From contig JAAYTK010000012.1 in NCBI GenBank assembly GCA_012523775.1, forward strand, positions 1-55,900: 55,900 nucleotides of DNA, read 5' to 3'. How positions within the stretch are numbered: the stretch's first letter is position 1; every line of letters starts with the position of its first letter. This stretch comes from Clostridiales bacterium (GTDB taxonomy: Bacteria > Bacillota > Clostridia > Lachnospirales > Lachnospiraceae). Made by a program: the position numbers and the translations under genes. The notes below the pieces were generated by a model. That model did no database searches. It worked only from the letters and a program-made list of their open reading frames with translations, and was not told the origin of the DNA. Of this stretch, positions 17,392 to 26,329 are shown one piece after another.

Positions 17392-20300
17392 TTGAATCTT
17401 CCTTTTCTGTTCTCTATAAGCTTCAGTGTTGCCAGCGCTATATATATCTTCCTTGGTATATATGTGTTATATTTAGATGCCCAAAAAATAACCAACAGAT
17501 TATTCTTCGCATTGGCAATGTCAGTGAGCATCTGGTCATTCGGCTTCAGCATGGCCATTGCAACAGACACGTTAGCAAAGGTGCTGTTCTGGCGTCGCTT
17601 CGCAGCGCTGGGTTTTGGTGCTTTCTTTTCTATAATGCTTCACTTCTTTATTGAATTTACCGGTCATTCGGCATCAAGATGCAGAAACAGGTTTTATCCC
17701 TTATTATATCTGCCAACTCTTATCATTTACCTTGGCTTTACATATTTCCCAAAGCTTAACCCTAAGCAGTATAACATGGTATATACGGAAGCCGGATGGA
17801 CTAACATTGCCGCAAACAACCTTTGGGATGTATTTTATATATTATTTTATCTGTCATACTTCTTGACTTCTATTTTCCTGTTATGGAAATGGGGAAAAAG
17901 CAGCAACAGCCCTAGGGATAAAAGGAGCTCCAAAATTATAATATACAGCTTTTTATTCACTCTTTTTATCGGCGCTCTTACCGATACCTTCTCCAATTTA
18001 TTGTTTTCAATAGACATTCCGCAACTGGCACCTATATTTATTGTATTTCCTTCCATAGTTATATATTATACCATCAGAAAATATGGCTTATTGAATCCCG
18101 AGCATATCAATGACGATGCAATACTAATGTCTGACCAGATTCGGGGCAGGGTCTCCAACTACATATCGGCAGCCTTTCTTTTCGCTGCGATGGTGAACTT
18201 AACTGCCAACAGGTTCTTTTCCGTTGATAATAAACCGGGTTTTACCATAGCGGTTACAGTCATGTTCGCTTTAATATCCGTCGCTATTCAGCTCATTCAC
18301 AGATTTATAAAAAGCAAAACCATTAAGGATATAATAATTGCAGCTATATTCTCTTTGATTGTACCGATATTAATATTCAGATTTTTTGATTCGGCCGGTA
18401 CCACAGTCTGGGCATTTCCGTTTACCCTTTTAATTGTATCGACAATTTTTGATAGTAACTTTATACAGATAATATCCTCGGTATCGATAATATTATCAGC
18501 GACGGTAATGTGGATCCTCAAACCCGAAGCAACAACAAATATATCTCATTCGGACCACATGGCACGGGTAGCAATATTCCTATCCGCCATATGGTTTTCC
18601 CGTTTTGTAAGTAAAATATTCCAGTCTAAGCTAAAAGAAAATGCCGAGCAAATAGACCTGCAAAAGCTTACCACTGAGATATCCACGGAGTTTATAAGTA
18701 TCAGCGAGCAAAATCTTCAGAAAAAAATAGATACCGCCCTGTCCAATATGGGCGAATTACTGAAGCCGGACCGCATATATATCTATACTTTCGACGAGAG
18801 CAGAGACAGCCTGATATGTCAGGATTTATGGAAGGCTAATGATATAATCAACGATAGCAATATTGGTCAGATTATTACCGCCGACGAATATCCCGAATTC
18901 ATAAAACGAATACAGGTAGGTAATATAATGACTCTTTCTGATATGTCCGGTGCGCCGCCTCTCGTAGGTAATGAGCTTATCAGACTTCTTGGCGCCGCTG
19001 ACAAGGCATTTATCGTAATGCCCATCATTATTAAGAACAAAGTTTACGGTTTCCTGGGTGTGGACCGTAAAGCCCTGACTAAACCATGGCCTGAAAGACA
19101 GCTTGATTTCTTTAGAATCATATCGCTTATATTATCAGCAGCTTATGAGAGGATTCAGCAGGAAAAGGAAATAATCAAACTGGCTTTCTATGATTATCTT
19201 ACAAAGCTTCCTAACAGATTCCTTTTTAGAGACAGAGTGACACAGATGATAAGCCTATCCGAAAGGACGAATAATACCCTCGCTATTATCTTTCTGAACC
19301 TGGACACCTTTAAGGCCATTAATGATACCATCGGAATTGATGGCGGCGACTCTCTCTTAATAAAGCTGGCAGAACAACTGAAAAGAGTCCTTAGAAAGTC
19401 CGATTCCATCGCCCGCTTTGGCGGTGATGAATTCTTAATTATGGTATCTAATATATCATCCATAGACATTATTAAGAATGTTGTGGAAAAGATACTGGAT
19501 ATATTCGAGAAGCCCTTTGTTATTAATGAACAGGAGTTTTTCATTTCGGCAAATGCCGGAATCGCTGTGTATCCATATGACGGAAAGGATGCTGACTCTC
19601 TCATTAAAAATGCCGATTTAGCCATGTATAAGGCAAAAGAATTGGGAACGAACAGATATATGTTCTGTACGGATGATATGAGGGAAGAAGTCCTCTTAAA
19701 GATGAGACTGACAAATAACCTGTTTAGGGTAATCGATAAGCAGGAACTGAAGCTTTACTACCAGCCACAGGTCAGCACAAAGACGGGAAGGATTGTTGGC
19801 GCCGAAGCACTCCTTAGATGGTTCCATCCCGATTTAGGATATATAAGGCCGGAATTATTTATACCATTGGCAGAGCAGACAGGTCTAATCGGGTCAATAG
19901 GCGAATGGGTGCTTAAAGAAGCCTGCAGACAGTGTAAGGAATGGATAGATAGCGGCATAAGCGATATTCGGATTGCGGTTAATGTATCGTTTCTGCAGCT
20001 TAAGCATCCCAAGTTTGTCGACCGCGTCAAACAGATTTTGCAGGAAACGAAGCTGGATGCGAAATATCTGGAGCTTGAGCTTACAGAAAGCACAGCGGTC
20101 AGCAATTCCCCCTTTATTATTGACGCACTCCATAGCCTAAAGGAAATGGGAATTGCAATCTCAATCGATGACTTCGGCAAGGAGTATTCATCCCTCAGCA
20201 GACTGTCGACCATGCCAATCGACAATATTAAATTGGACATGCAATTCATACAGAGTATACATAAGAGCGATAAGGAAAACGCCATAATAAAAAGCATTAT

Positions 20301-20475
20301 AGAGCTTTCGCATATACTCGGACTTAATGTAGTTGCCGAGGGTGTTGAAACAGAGTCTCAGCTTGAATTCCTTAAGGAGCATGGCAGCGATATTATTCAA
20401 GGCTACTTCTTATATCATCCTGTTCCGGCAGATGAATTTGAAAACATACTTAAATATGGACTACCGCCGGCATAG
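17392..20475 (+). CDS. Membrane GAF-GGDEF-EAL protein, cyclic di-GMP turnover
   Basis: 1027 residues from a TTG at 17392; AAGGAGG lies seven bases upstream, whereas the in-frame ATG at 17371 lies before this ribosome-binding site. Residues 1-225 resemble the 7TM region of some histidine kinases. A second membrane block spans about 240-410, a GAF domain about 425-590, GGDEF about 596-765 and EAL about 771-1020. The GGDEF domain keeps its signature and the RxxD inhibitory site (RKSD five residues before it), but the first metal Asp is Asn (NLD, residue 636) and the GH motif reads GI. The EAL domain keeps EALLRW, NVS, ELTES, DDFG, KLD, AEGVET and QGYF, so phosphodiesterase activity looks likelier than synthesis. 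It is divergent from the pilus operon. Confidence 0.9.
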   Translation: MNLPFLFSISFSVASAIYIFLGIYVLYLDAQKITNRLFFALAMSVSIWSFGFSMAIATDTLAKVLFWRRFAALGFGAFFSIMLHFFIEFTGHSASRCRNRFYPLLYLPTLIIYLGFTYFPKLNPKQYNMVYTEAGWTNIAANNLWDVFYILFYLSYFLTSIFLLWKWGKSSNSPRDKRSSKIIIYSFLFTLFIGALTDTFSNLLFSIDIPQLAPIFIVFPSIVIYYTIRKYGLLNPEHINDDAILMSDQIRGRVSNYISAAFLFAAMVNLTANRFFSVDNKPGFTIAVTVMFALISVAIQLIHRFIKSKTIKDIIIAAIFSLIVPILIFRFFDSAGTTVWAFPFTLLIVSTIFDSNFIQIISSVSIILSATVMWILKPEATTNISHSDHMARVAIFLSAIWFSRFVSKIFQSKLKENAEQIDLQKLTTEISTEFISISEQNLQKKIDTALSNMGELLKPDRIYIYTFDESRDSLICQDLWKANDIINDSNIGQIITADEYPEFIKRIQVGNIMTLSDMSGAPPLVGNELIRLLGAADKAFIVMPIIIKNKVYGFLGVDRKALTKPWPERQLDFFRIISLILSAAYERIQQEKEIIKLAFYDYLTKLPNRFLFRDRVTQMISLSERTNNTLAIIFLNLDTFKAINDTIGIDGGDSLLIKLAEQLKRVLRKSDSIARFGGDEFLIMVSNISSIDIIKNVVEKILDIFEKPFVINEQEFFISANAGIAVYPYDGKDADSLIKNADLAMYKAKELGTNRYMFCTDDMREEVLLKMRLTNNLFRVIDKQELKLYYQPQVSTKTGRIVGAEALLRWFHPDLGYIRPELFIPLAEQTGLIGSIGEWVLKEACRQCKEWIDSGISDIRIAVNVSFLQLKHPKFVDRVKQILQETKLDAKYLELELTESTAVSNSPFIIDALHSLKEMGIAISIDDFGKEYSSLSRLSTMPIDNIKLDMQFIQSIHKSDKENAIIKSIIELSHILGLNVVAEGVETESQLEFLKEHGSDIIQGYFLYHPVPADEFENILKYGLPPA

Positions 20476-20495
20476 CATATGCACGGCTGTAGTCC
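20458..20495 (+). terminator. Hairpin between the convergent GGDEF-EAL and sigK genes
   Basis: A 7-bp perfect outer stem GGACTAC/GTAGTCC (20458-20464 and 20489-20495) is extended by four more pairs after one mismatch. It includes the stop codon of the GGDEF-EAL gene. The downstream sequence is A/T-rich (ATTTAATTTAATTT) without a solid T run. It probably acts on both strands, since sigK ends 17 bases further on. Confidence 0.5.
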
Positions 20496-20512
20496 ATTTA
20501 ATTTAATTTATA

Positions 20513-21133
20513 TTATTCGAAGCACTCGCGGAGCTTTCTCAGTGCCTTTTTTTCTATACGGCTGACATAGCTTCTGGAAATACCCAGCTTATTGGCAATT
20601 TCCCTCTGCGTTACTTCCTTTTTCTGAATCAGCCCATAACGTAATGATATGATTTCACGCTCTCTATCCGTTAATACCCTATCGATAACACTATATAATT
20701 TCTTAATATCCTCTTCCAGAACTATCCTTTCAACTATATCAGTATCAGTTTCCTCGATGATATCCAAAAGATTTATTTCATTACCCTCTTTATCTGAGCC
20801 GATGGGGTCATATAGATATATCTCCTTATTTAAACGCTTATTGCTTCTTAAGAGCATAAGTAACTCGTTGTCGATACATCTTGAAGCATATGTCGCCAGA
20901 CGAATTCCCTTCTCATCATCAAAGGTATCGATTGCCTTAATCAGTCCGATTGTTCCGACCGAAATCAAATCATCCGTTTCTTTATCTACCATGTTGTACT
21001 TCTTTACTATATGAGCAACTAATCTTAAATTGTGTTCTATCAGTTTATTCCTGGCTTCCTTATCTCCGGCTTTGCATCGTATCAGATAGTCGGCCTCATC
21101 CTTTGTGCTTAACGGCTTCGGAAATGACTTCAC
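20513..21133 (-). CDS. sigK: Sporulation sigma factor SigK, without a long pro-sequence
   Basis: 206 residues from a GTG at 21133 (GAGGGTG about 10 bases upstream); a TTG at 21151 would add six residues, and a stop codon two codons before that closes the frame. The protein matches SigK throughout: FPKPLS at the start, region 2 with NLRLVAHIVKKY and DLISVGTIGLIKAIDTF, and region 4 with an HTH (TQREIANKLGISRSYVSRIEKKALRKLRE). SigK drives late mother-cell genes during sporulation. The roughly 20-residue membrane pro-peptide of Bacillus is missing, and the coding region is not interrupted by a skin element. A sister sigma factor (SigE) is less likely because of the FPKPLS start and the lack of a pro-region. 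Confidence 0.88.
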   Translation of the reverse strand: MKSFPKPLSTKDEADYLIRCKAGDKEARNKLIEHNLRLVAHIVKKYNMVDKETDDLISVGTIGLIKAIDTFDDEKGIRLATYASRCIDNELLMLLRSNKRLNKEIYLYDPIGSDKEGNEINLLDIIEETDTDIVERIVLEEDIKKLYSVIDRVLTDREREIISLRYGLIQKKEVTQREIANKLGISRSYVSRIEKKALRKLRECFE

Positions 21134-21161
21134 TAAGATAAGCACCCTCAATGCTTAATGA

Positions 21162-21180
21162 TTCATATACATCATATGAA
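21162..21180. promoter_or_regulatory. Palindrome upstream of sigK, with a possible SpoIIID-like site nearby
   Basis: TTCATAT-N5-ATATGAA, a perfect 7-bp dyad about 30-50 bases before sigK. About 40 bases further upstream on the plus strand is GGACAAAA (21217-21224), resembling the core of SpoIIID sites (GGACARNY). I could not define a convincing -10/-35 pair here. Both are weak calls from pattern alone. Confidence 0.25.
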
Positions 21181-21265
21181 AATCAATGACATAAAGTGCC
21201 TATCCCTCGTAAAAAAGGACAAAAACATCATATAAAAGTACAAAGTACATAGCTTATCGCCATTT

Positions 21266-22507
21266 TTATTCTTTTCTTCTTAGGATATCATAGGGGAAAA
21301 GCTTTTCTCCTATATCGATATTTATATTCTGCTTAGGATGGGGACAGCTTTCCATATCATTTCCCTCATCGTCCGTAATCCTGATAACATTTGCTTTTAT
21401 TACTTTCCCTCCCGGTCTGATAACCTCTATTTCTTCACCGACAGAGAATTTATTCTTCTGTTCAAGATTATACAGTCCGTCTCTTTCTCCTTTGATTGTT
21501 CCCAGATAGGTATAGGCCTTCTCATAGGTGTTGTGATCATAAATCTGATCCTTATGGGTAGGCTTACCAAAGAAGAATCCGGTCGTAAATTGTCTGTTTA
21601 CCCCTTTACTCAGTTCCGCCTTGTACAAAGGCTTGTTCCTCTCATAAAGCTGAGGATCACAGAAATAATCGTCTATGGCCTTTCTGTAGGTTCCGGCTAC
21701 GGTTGCCACATATAAAGCCGTCTTCATCCTTCCTTCGACCTTAAGACTGTTAATACCGGCATTTATCATCTCCGGTATATATTCTACCATACATAAGTCC
21801 TTGGAATTGAATATATATGTTCCTCTTTCGTTCTCCTCGATCGGAAGATATTCCCCCAGCCTGGTTTCTTCAACGAGATGGTATTTCCATCGGCAGGAAT
21901 GAGTACACTCCCCCAGATTAGCATCCCTTCCGGTAAAATAATTACTTAAAAGACATCTGCCGGAGTAGGCTATGCACATGGCACCATGTACAAAGGTTTC
22001 TATCTCCATGTCCTCCGGAATATTTGCCCTAAGCTCTGCTATCTCATTCATAGACAGCTCCCTGGCGGATACGACTCTGGTCGCTCCAAGATTGTACCAG
22101 AATCTATAGGTGGCATAATTGGTGTTGTTCGCCTGGGTGCTTATATGAATATCGATATCGGGGGCCTCCTCTTTAGCTATGGTAAACACCCCGGGATCGG
22201 ATATTATAAAGGCATCCGGTCTGTCCTTTCCAAAGGACATAAGCTCCCGAAAATACTTTCTGATTCCCTCAAGGTCCTGATTATGGGCAGTTATATTAGC
22301 CGTAACGTATACCTTTTTGCCATGACTATGAGCAAAGGATATCCCTTTTCTCATATCTTCCATAGAGAAATTCTTAGCCTTTGCCCTTAATCCGTACATA
22401 TCTCCTCCGATATATATGGCATCCGCTCCATACATAACGGCTATCTCAAGAGTCTCCGGATTACCTGCCGGTATCAGAAGCTCCGGTTTTTTTATATTAG
22501 AATTCAT
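21266..22507 (-). CDS. trhP: U32-family tRNA U34 hydroxylation protein TrhP
   Basis: 413 residues from the ATG at 22507 (AGGAAGGGTGA upstream); a GTG three codons earlier is less well placed. U32 hallmarks: ELLIPAGNPETL at the start, an FVHGAMCIAYSGRCLLS motif, a second Cys pair in GECTHSCRW, and NSLKVEGRMKTALYVA. U32 proteins were named peptidases, but TrhP catalyses prephenate-dependent hydroxylation of tRNA uridine 34 to ho5U. The gene overlaps trmR by 11 bases, and TrmR methylates the product of this reaction, so the two act in sequence. The layout equals Bacillus yrrM-yrrO, with only one of the two U32 genes. Confidence 0.85.
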   Translation of the reverse strand: MNSNIKKPELLIPAGNPETLEIAVMYGADAIYIGGDMYGLRAKAKNFSMEDMRKGISFAHSHGKKVYVTANITAHNQDLEGIRKYFRELMSFGKDRPDAFIISDPGVFTIAKEEAPDIDIHISTQANNTNYATYRFWYNLGATRVVSARELSMNEIAELRANIPEDMEIETFVHGAMCIAYSGRCLLSNYFTGRDANLGECTHSCRWKYHLVEETRLGEYLPIEENERGTYIFNSKDLCMVEYIPEMINAGINSLKVEGRMKTALYVATVAGTYRKAIDDYFCDPQLYERNKPLYKAELSKGVNRQFTTGFFFGKPTHKDQIYDHNTYEKAYTYLGTIKGERDGLYNLEQKNKFSVGEEIEVIRPGGKVIKANVIRITDDEGNDMESCPHPKQNINIDIGEKLFPYDILRRKE

Positions 22508-23171
22508 ATTGTTCACCCTTCCTGTGACTAAGCGCTATTCCGTCTCCTACAGGCAGAATCAGCGTTTCCAGTTCATCCATATGTGTAATCGCATATAGAT
22601 ACTCTCTCATCCTCGTATGGATGGTTCTGTCTCTTCTTGTAATGCTGTATCTGGAATTAATTACCGTGCCGTCCTGAAGTACATTATCCGTTACAAGAAG
22701 ACCTCCGATTTCTATTAATTCCATCAGCTTTGGAAGAAAATTCATGTACTGAGCCTTGGCAGCATCGAGAAAAATAAAATCATATTTTTCCTTTGCCTCT
22801 GCCAGCTCTGCCAATACTACGGAGGCCTCACCCTCTATCAATGTGATTTTATCCCTATGGGGAAATCTCTCACTTTTCAAGTTCTTTCTGGCCTCTACCA
22901 AACGCATAGGTACCTTCTCAATGGTAGTAATACTGCAGTCCTTTGATACATACTCACTCATAAAGAGGGCGGAAAAGCCTATGGCTGTCCCGACCTCTAA
23001 AATACGCTTTGGCTGTAATATGCTTAGTAAAAAGCGGATTACTCCCTGAGCCTCCTTCTTGATAATGGGAACATTAATATTCTTAGCTTCGTTTTCCAGC
23101 TCCATTAGCCACGGAGGAAGCTCCTTATCCAGAGAGCTGATATATGCTACGATTCTATCTTCTGAAATCAT
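22497..23171 (-). CDS. trmR: tRNA 5-hydroxyuridine methyltransferase TrmR (YrrM)
   Basis: 224 residues, a class I SAM-dependent O-methyltransferase of the COMT-like group. The SAM loop is LEVGTAIGFSA near 58-68. Metal-binding acidic residues lie in FLDAAKAQY and TDNVLQDG. The family methylates ho5U34 to mo5U34 in tRNAs that read several synonymous codons. Its start is 18 bases after the end of the MltG-like gene, and its end overlaps trhP, whose product makes the substrate. A general catechol O-methyltransferase annotation would be the default; operon context favours TrmR. Confidence 0.85.
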   Translation of the reverse strand: MISEDRIVAYISSLDKELPPWLMELENEAKNINVPIIKKEAQGVIRFLLSILQPKRILEVGTAIGFSALFMSEYVSKDCSITTIEKVPMRLVEARKNLKSERFPHRDKITLIEGEASVVLAELAEAKEKYDFIFLDAAKAQYMNFLPKLMELIEIGGLLVTDNVLQDGTVINSRYSITRRDRTIHTRMREYLYAITHMDELETLILPVGDGIALSHRKGEQYEF

Positions 23172-23189
23172 TATGCTTCGAATCCTTTA

Positions 23190-23618
23190 CTATTGGTTGT
23201 TCTCAGTATCTATATCTTCATCCTGCACCTCGGATTTTGAATAATCCGTTATGATATCAAGTATCTCATCATATGTCATGGAAGAATTGACTCTGTATGT
23301 CCCGGGCATGATAACTTTATTCTGAAGCTTCGTCTTGAAATAAAATGAATACTTATCTACGATTACACGGTTTAACTCCAGCTTACCGGCTACATCCATT
23401 GAGGATTCACCCTTGTTAATCTTAATGGGTATGTCCCTACCCGGATCCTCATCCACCGAAACGGGGCCATATAGCCGATAAGCGAAGTTAAAAGCCGTAC
23501 GACTCCCATAGATTACCAGAATAATAACCAATACGAAGAAAATTATATTCAAAAGCAATCTAAGAATAAAGCTCGATATTTTTAAGGTTATTTTTATAGT
23601 TGTTGACGACGATGCCAT
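23190..23618 (-). CDS. Short MltG/YceG-like membrane protein without catalytic domain
   Basis: 142 residues from the ATG at 23618 (TTAGGAGA seven bases upstream). One transmembrane helix (about 14-42), then an extracytoplasmic region of about 90 residues with IKINKGESSMDVAGKL and MPGTYRVNSSMTYDEIL, which resembles the LysM-like N-terminal part of the endolytic transglycosylase MltG. The roughly 200-residue catalytic domain with its essential Glu is absent, and the protein ends in a short acidic tail. It occupies the place of yrrL (mltG) upstream of yrrM in Bacillus, so it is a reduced homologue kept in a conserved neighbourhood. No frameshift is visible, so it is not obviously a broken gene. 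Function unknown; a peptidoglycan-binding or regulatory role is a guess. Confidence 0.7.
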   Translation of the reverse strand: MASSSTTIKITLKISSFILRLLLNIIFFVLVIILVIYGSRTAFNFAYRLYGPVSVDEDPGRDIPIKINKGESSMDVAGKLELNRVIVDKYSFYFKTKLQNKVIMPGTYRVNSSMTYDEILDIITDYSKSEVQDEDIDTENNQ

Positions 23619-23657
23619 ATCGTTTTCTCCTAACATATAAGATAAATGGATTTATCT

Positions 23658-25475
23658 CTATACCTCCATAATAATCGGAAGTATCATAGGGTTCCTCTTA
23701 GTCTTCTTCCAAATAAAATCGTTTAAGGAATCCTTAATCTCCATCTTCAGTTTGTTCCAATCGACGTAGGACTTGGTCAGGCATTTATCCAGGGCCTTTT
23801 CTACTACTTCTCTTGCCTCCTCCATCAGATTCTCAGATTCCCTTACATATACAAAACCTCTCGATACAATATCGGGCCCGGCTATAACCTGGTTACTGCC
23901 CTTCTCAAGAGATATTACTACAATTAACAGTCCGTTCTCTGAAAGCATCTGGCGGTCGCGAAGTACGATATTACCTACATCGCCAACCCCAAGTCCGTCT
24001 ACAAGGATACCCTGTGCCGTAACCTCATCGGTTACCATTGCCTTTTCCTCTGTTATGGTCAGAACGTCTCCCGAGGATAATAGGAGTATATTTTCCTTCG
24101 GCACTCCCATTAATTGGGCAAGCTCTGCATGTCGAATTAAATGCCTGTACTCCCCATGGACGGGTATTGCGTATTTCGGCTTGGTCAAAGCATATATGAG
24201 TTTTATCTCCTCCTGACAGGCATGACCCGATACATGAGTATCCTGATAAATAACCTTTGCTCCCTTCATGGACAGCTCGTTTATTACTCTGGATACCGAC
24301 TTCTCATTGCCGGGAATAGGAGTAGCGCTTAGAATTACCACATCCCCCGGCTTAATTGTTATCTTCTTATGAATCGAAGCCGCCATCCTGGATAAAGCAG
24401 CCATGGTTTCACCCTGGCTTCCTGTGGTAATCATTACTATCTGCTCATCACTGTAATTCTTCATCTGCTCGACATCTATCAGCACCCCGTCGGGTATTTT
24501 AATATATCCAAGCTCTGAGGCGGTAGTAACTATGTTGACCATACTACGGCCTTCAATTACCACCTTTCTTCCGTACTTAACAGCTGCATTGACAATTTGC
24601 TGGACTCGGTCCACATTCGAGGCAAAGGTTGCCACGATAATCCTCTGTCTATGATAATCAGTGAAAATACTGTCGAAGGTCTTCCCTACGGAGCTTTCTG
24701 ACATGGTATATCCCGGACGTTCCGAATTGGTGCTGTCACACATAAGAGCCAGTACACCCTTCTTACCAATCTCTCCTATCCTTTGCAGATCGATAGGGGA
24801 ACCGAACACAGGCGTGAAATCCACCTTAAAATCTCCGGTGTGAAATATTGTTCCTGCCGGTGTAAAGATTGCTAATGCGGCTGCATCGGCTATACTATGG
24901 TTGGTCCTGACAAACTCAATTCTAAAGCATCCGAGATTTATGGATTGACCGTATCTGATAACCTTACGCTTTGTTCCTTTCAGCAGATTATGCTCTTTAA
25001 GTTTATTCTCAATTATTGCAATGGTGAGTTTGGTTCCATATACGGGTACATTTATTTCCTTTAAAATATATGGTAATGCACCGATATGGTCCTCATGGCC
25101 GTGTGTTATCACGAAGCCCTTAACCTTTTCAATATTTTCCTTAAGATAAGTCACATCGGGAATAATAAAATCTATTCCCAGCATATCATCCTCTGGAAAT
25201 GATAATCCGCAATCTATTACGACTATTGTATCCTCATATTCGATTGCGGTAATGTTCATACCGATTTTTTCAAGTCCCCCGAGGGGAATAATCTTCAATC
25301 CCTGTAAATTGGTATCACCGTTCTTTTCTGTTGAGCCGTTGCTGCTCATTAATTTGGCCAGGCTCTTTGGCTTTCTGTTGATAGTCTCCTTTTCATTTGT
25401 GCCGGACTTTATAGTTCTCTTAGCTGTGTTTGCAGTATTTTTGTTTAATACTGCCGTTGTTTCCTTTCTTTCCAA
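23658..25475 (-). CDS. rnj: Ribonuclease J
   Basis: 605 residues from a TTG at 25475 with GGAGGTG six bases upstream; the frame opens at another TTG five codons earlier that overlaps this RBS. The first 50 residues or so are a low-complexity K/N/T/S-rich extension absent from most RNase J. Then come the metallo-beta-lactamase core (LKIIPLGGLEKIGMN, HGHEDHIGALPY near 123, FHTGDFKVDFTP), the beta-CASP domain (GEYRHLIRH, SGHACQEE) and the RNase J C-terminal domain. RNase J is a 5' exonuclease and endonuclease of mRNA decay and rRNA maturation in Firmicutes. It lies 39 bases upstream of the MltG-like gene. Confidence 0.92.
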   Translation of the reverse strand: MERKETTAVLNKNTANTAKRTIKSGTNEKETINRKPKSLAKLMSSNGSTEKNGDTNLQGLKIIPLGGLEKIGMNITAIEYEDTIVVIDCGLSFPEDDMLGIDFIIPDVTYLKENIEKVKGFVITHGHEDHIGALPYILKEINVPVYGTKLTIAIIENKLKEHNLLKGTKRKVIRYGQSINLGCFRIEFVRTNHSIADAAALAIFTPAGTIFHTGDFKVDFTPVFGSPIDLQRIGEIGKKGVLALMCDSTNSERPGYTMSESSVGKTFDSIFTDYHRQRIIVATFASNVDRVQQIVNAAVKYGRKVVIEGRSMVNIVTTASELGYIKIPDGVLIDVEQMKNYSDEQIVMITTGSQGETMAALSRMAASIHKKITIKPGDVVILSATPIPGNEKSVSRVINELSMKGAKVIYQDTHVSGHACQEEIKLIYALTKPKYAIPVHGEYRHLIRHAELAQLMGVPKENILLLSSGDVLTITEEKAMVTDEVTAQGILVDGLGVGDVGNIVLRDRQMLSENGLLIVVISLEKGSNQVIAGPDIVSRGFVYVRESENLMEEAREVVEKALDKCLTKSYVDWNKLKMEIKDSLNDFIWKKTKRNPMILPIIMEV

Positions 25476-25543
25476 ATATTGCACCTCCAATGGTATTATG
25501 TATGAATTTATCCATTATCTAAGTGCATGATATGTGAATTAGA

Positions 25544-26002
25544 TTATTTGCCATTTCTATTTATGCATTTTTTGCAATGTCCATACAGCTTGACTTCGTG
25601 ATCCAATACCTCAAATCCAAGAGTTTCTTCGATTCGCTCCTCTAAAGTCTCCAGTAGGTCATCCTGAAAAGCATAAATATTCCCACATTCAAGACATATT
25701 AAATGATGATGGTGGTGGCTGTTATCCTCTAGACTCTTAGCCGCAATTTCATATCTTACATAACCATCATCCAAATTGAGTTTATCAATAAGGTTTAATT
25801 CCGATAACAGTTGAATTGTCCGATATACAGTAGCCAGACCAATATCCGGGTATTCACTTCTGACATGATCATATATTTCTTCGGCTGTCAGATGCTTGCC
25901 CGGCCTATTGCTCAGTACTTCCAAAATAGCAATTCTCTGGTTCGTTACCTTAAGTCCGTTCGTCTTAAGTAAAGCCTTGAATTGTTCTTGTTTATTAGGC
26001 AT
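25544..26002 (-). CDS. Fur-family metal- or peroxide-responsive repressor
   Basis: 152 residues with the Fur layout: a winged-helix N-terminal domain (NGLKVTNQRIAILEVL and DIGLATVYRTIQLLSE recognition helix at 53-68), a hinge, and a dimerisation domain with two CxxC zinc pairs (C103/C106 and C143/C146). A run of five histidines occupies 96-100 and Asp78/Asp79 precede it, matching the regulatory metal site shared by Fur and PerR. Sequence alone does not separate Fur, PerR and Zur. The gene is 36 bases after the DUF1292 gene and 68 bases before RNase J, so it is probably cotranscribed. Confidence 0.85.
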   Translation of the reverse strand: MPNKQEQFKALLKTNGLKVTNQRIAILEVLSNRPGKHLTAEEIYDHVRSEYPDIGLATVYRTIQLLSELNLIDKLNLDDGYVRYEIAAKSLEDNSHHHHHLICLECGNIYAFQDDLLETLEERIEETLGFEVLDHEVKLYGHCKKCINRNGK

Positions 26003-26038
26003 ATCATCACCAATCTTATCTAATCTATATCAATGCAT

Positions 26039-26326
26039 TTAATAAAGTTCTATATCATCTATTAATTGTTTAAAAATTTCTGCTGCCATTGTAAACTCCT
26101 CTTCGTCGTCTACAATGTCATATATTGCTTCCAAATCCGTGGGCTCCGATACATCCTTAAGAATCAAAGCCTCCTCTTCATCCGTGTCCGTTGTACTCAC
26201 CAATAAATAATCAACGCCTCCAAGCCTAGTCTGTTCTATTACCTGAAACACGACTTCCTCATTGTCGTCTGTTATAAAAACCACTTCATTCGGTCTGTTT
26301 TCCATAAAATACTCAAACCCTTCCAT
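26039..26326 (-). CDS. DUF1292 protein (YrzB-like)
   Basis: 95 residues, very acidic. The core NEVVFITDDNEEVVFQVIEQTRLGG followed by YLLVSTTD is the DUF1292 signature. The C-terminal half is an acidic helix. No catalytic motif is visible, and the molecular function of this family is not established as far as I know. It starts three bases after the ruvX stop, so the two are translationally coupled, the same order as yrrK-yrzB in Bacillus. Confidence 0.88.
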   Translation of the reverse strand: MEGFEYFMENRPNEVVFITDDNEEVVFQVIEQTRLGGVDYLLVSTTDTDEEEALILKDVSEPTDLEAIYDIVDDEEEFTMAAEIFKQLIDDIELY

Positions 26327-26329
26327 TCT

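Noticed and set aside
20513..21133. Assignment as SigE or a general sporulation sigma factor
   Set aside because: The N-terminus FPKPLS and the whole region 2-4 sequence fit SigK better, and no spoIIGA is adjacent.
21134..21265. Hydrophobic frame upstream of sigK as a missing pro-peptide
   Set aside because: The candidate (MFLSFFTRDRH...) is in another frame and ends at a TGA before sigK; joining it would need two sequence errors.
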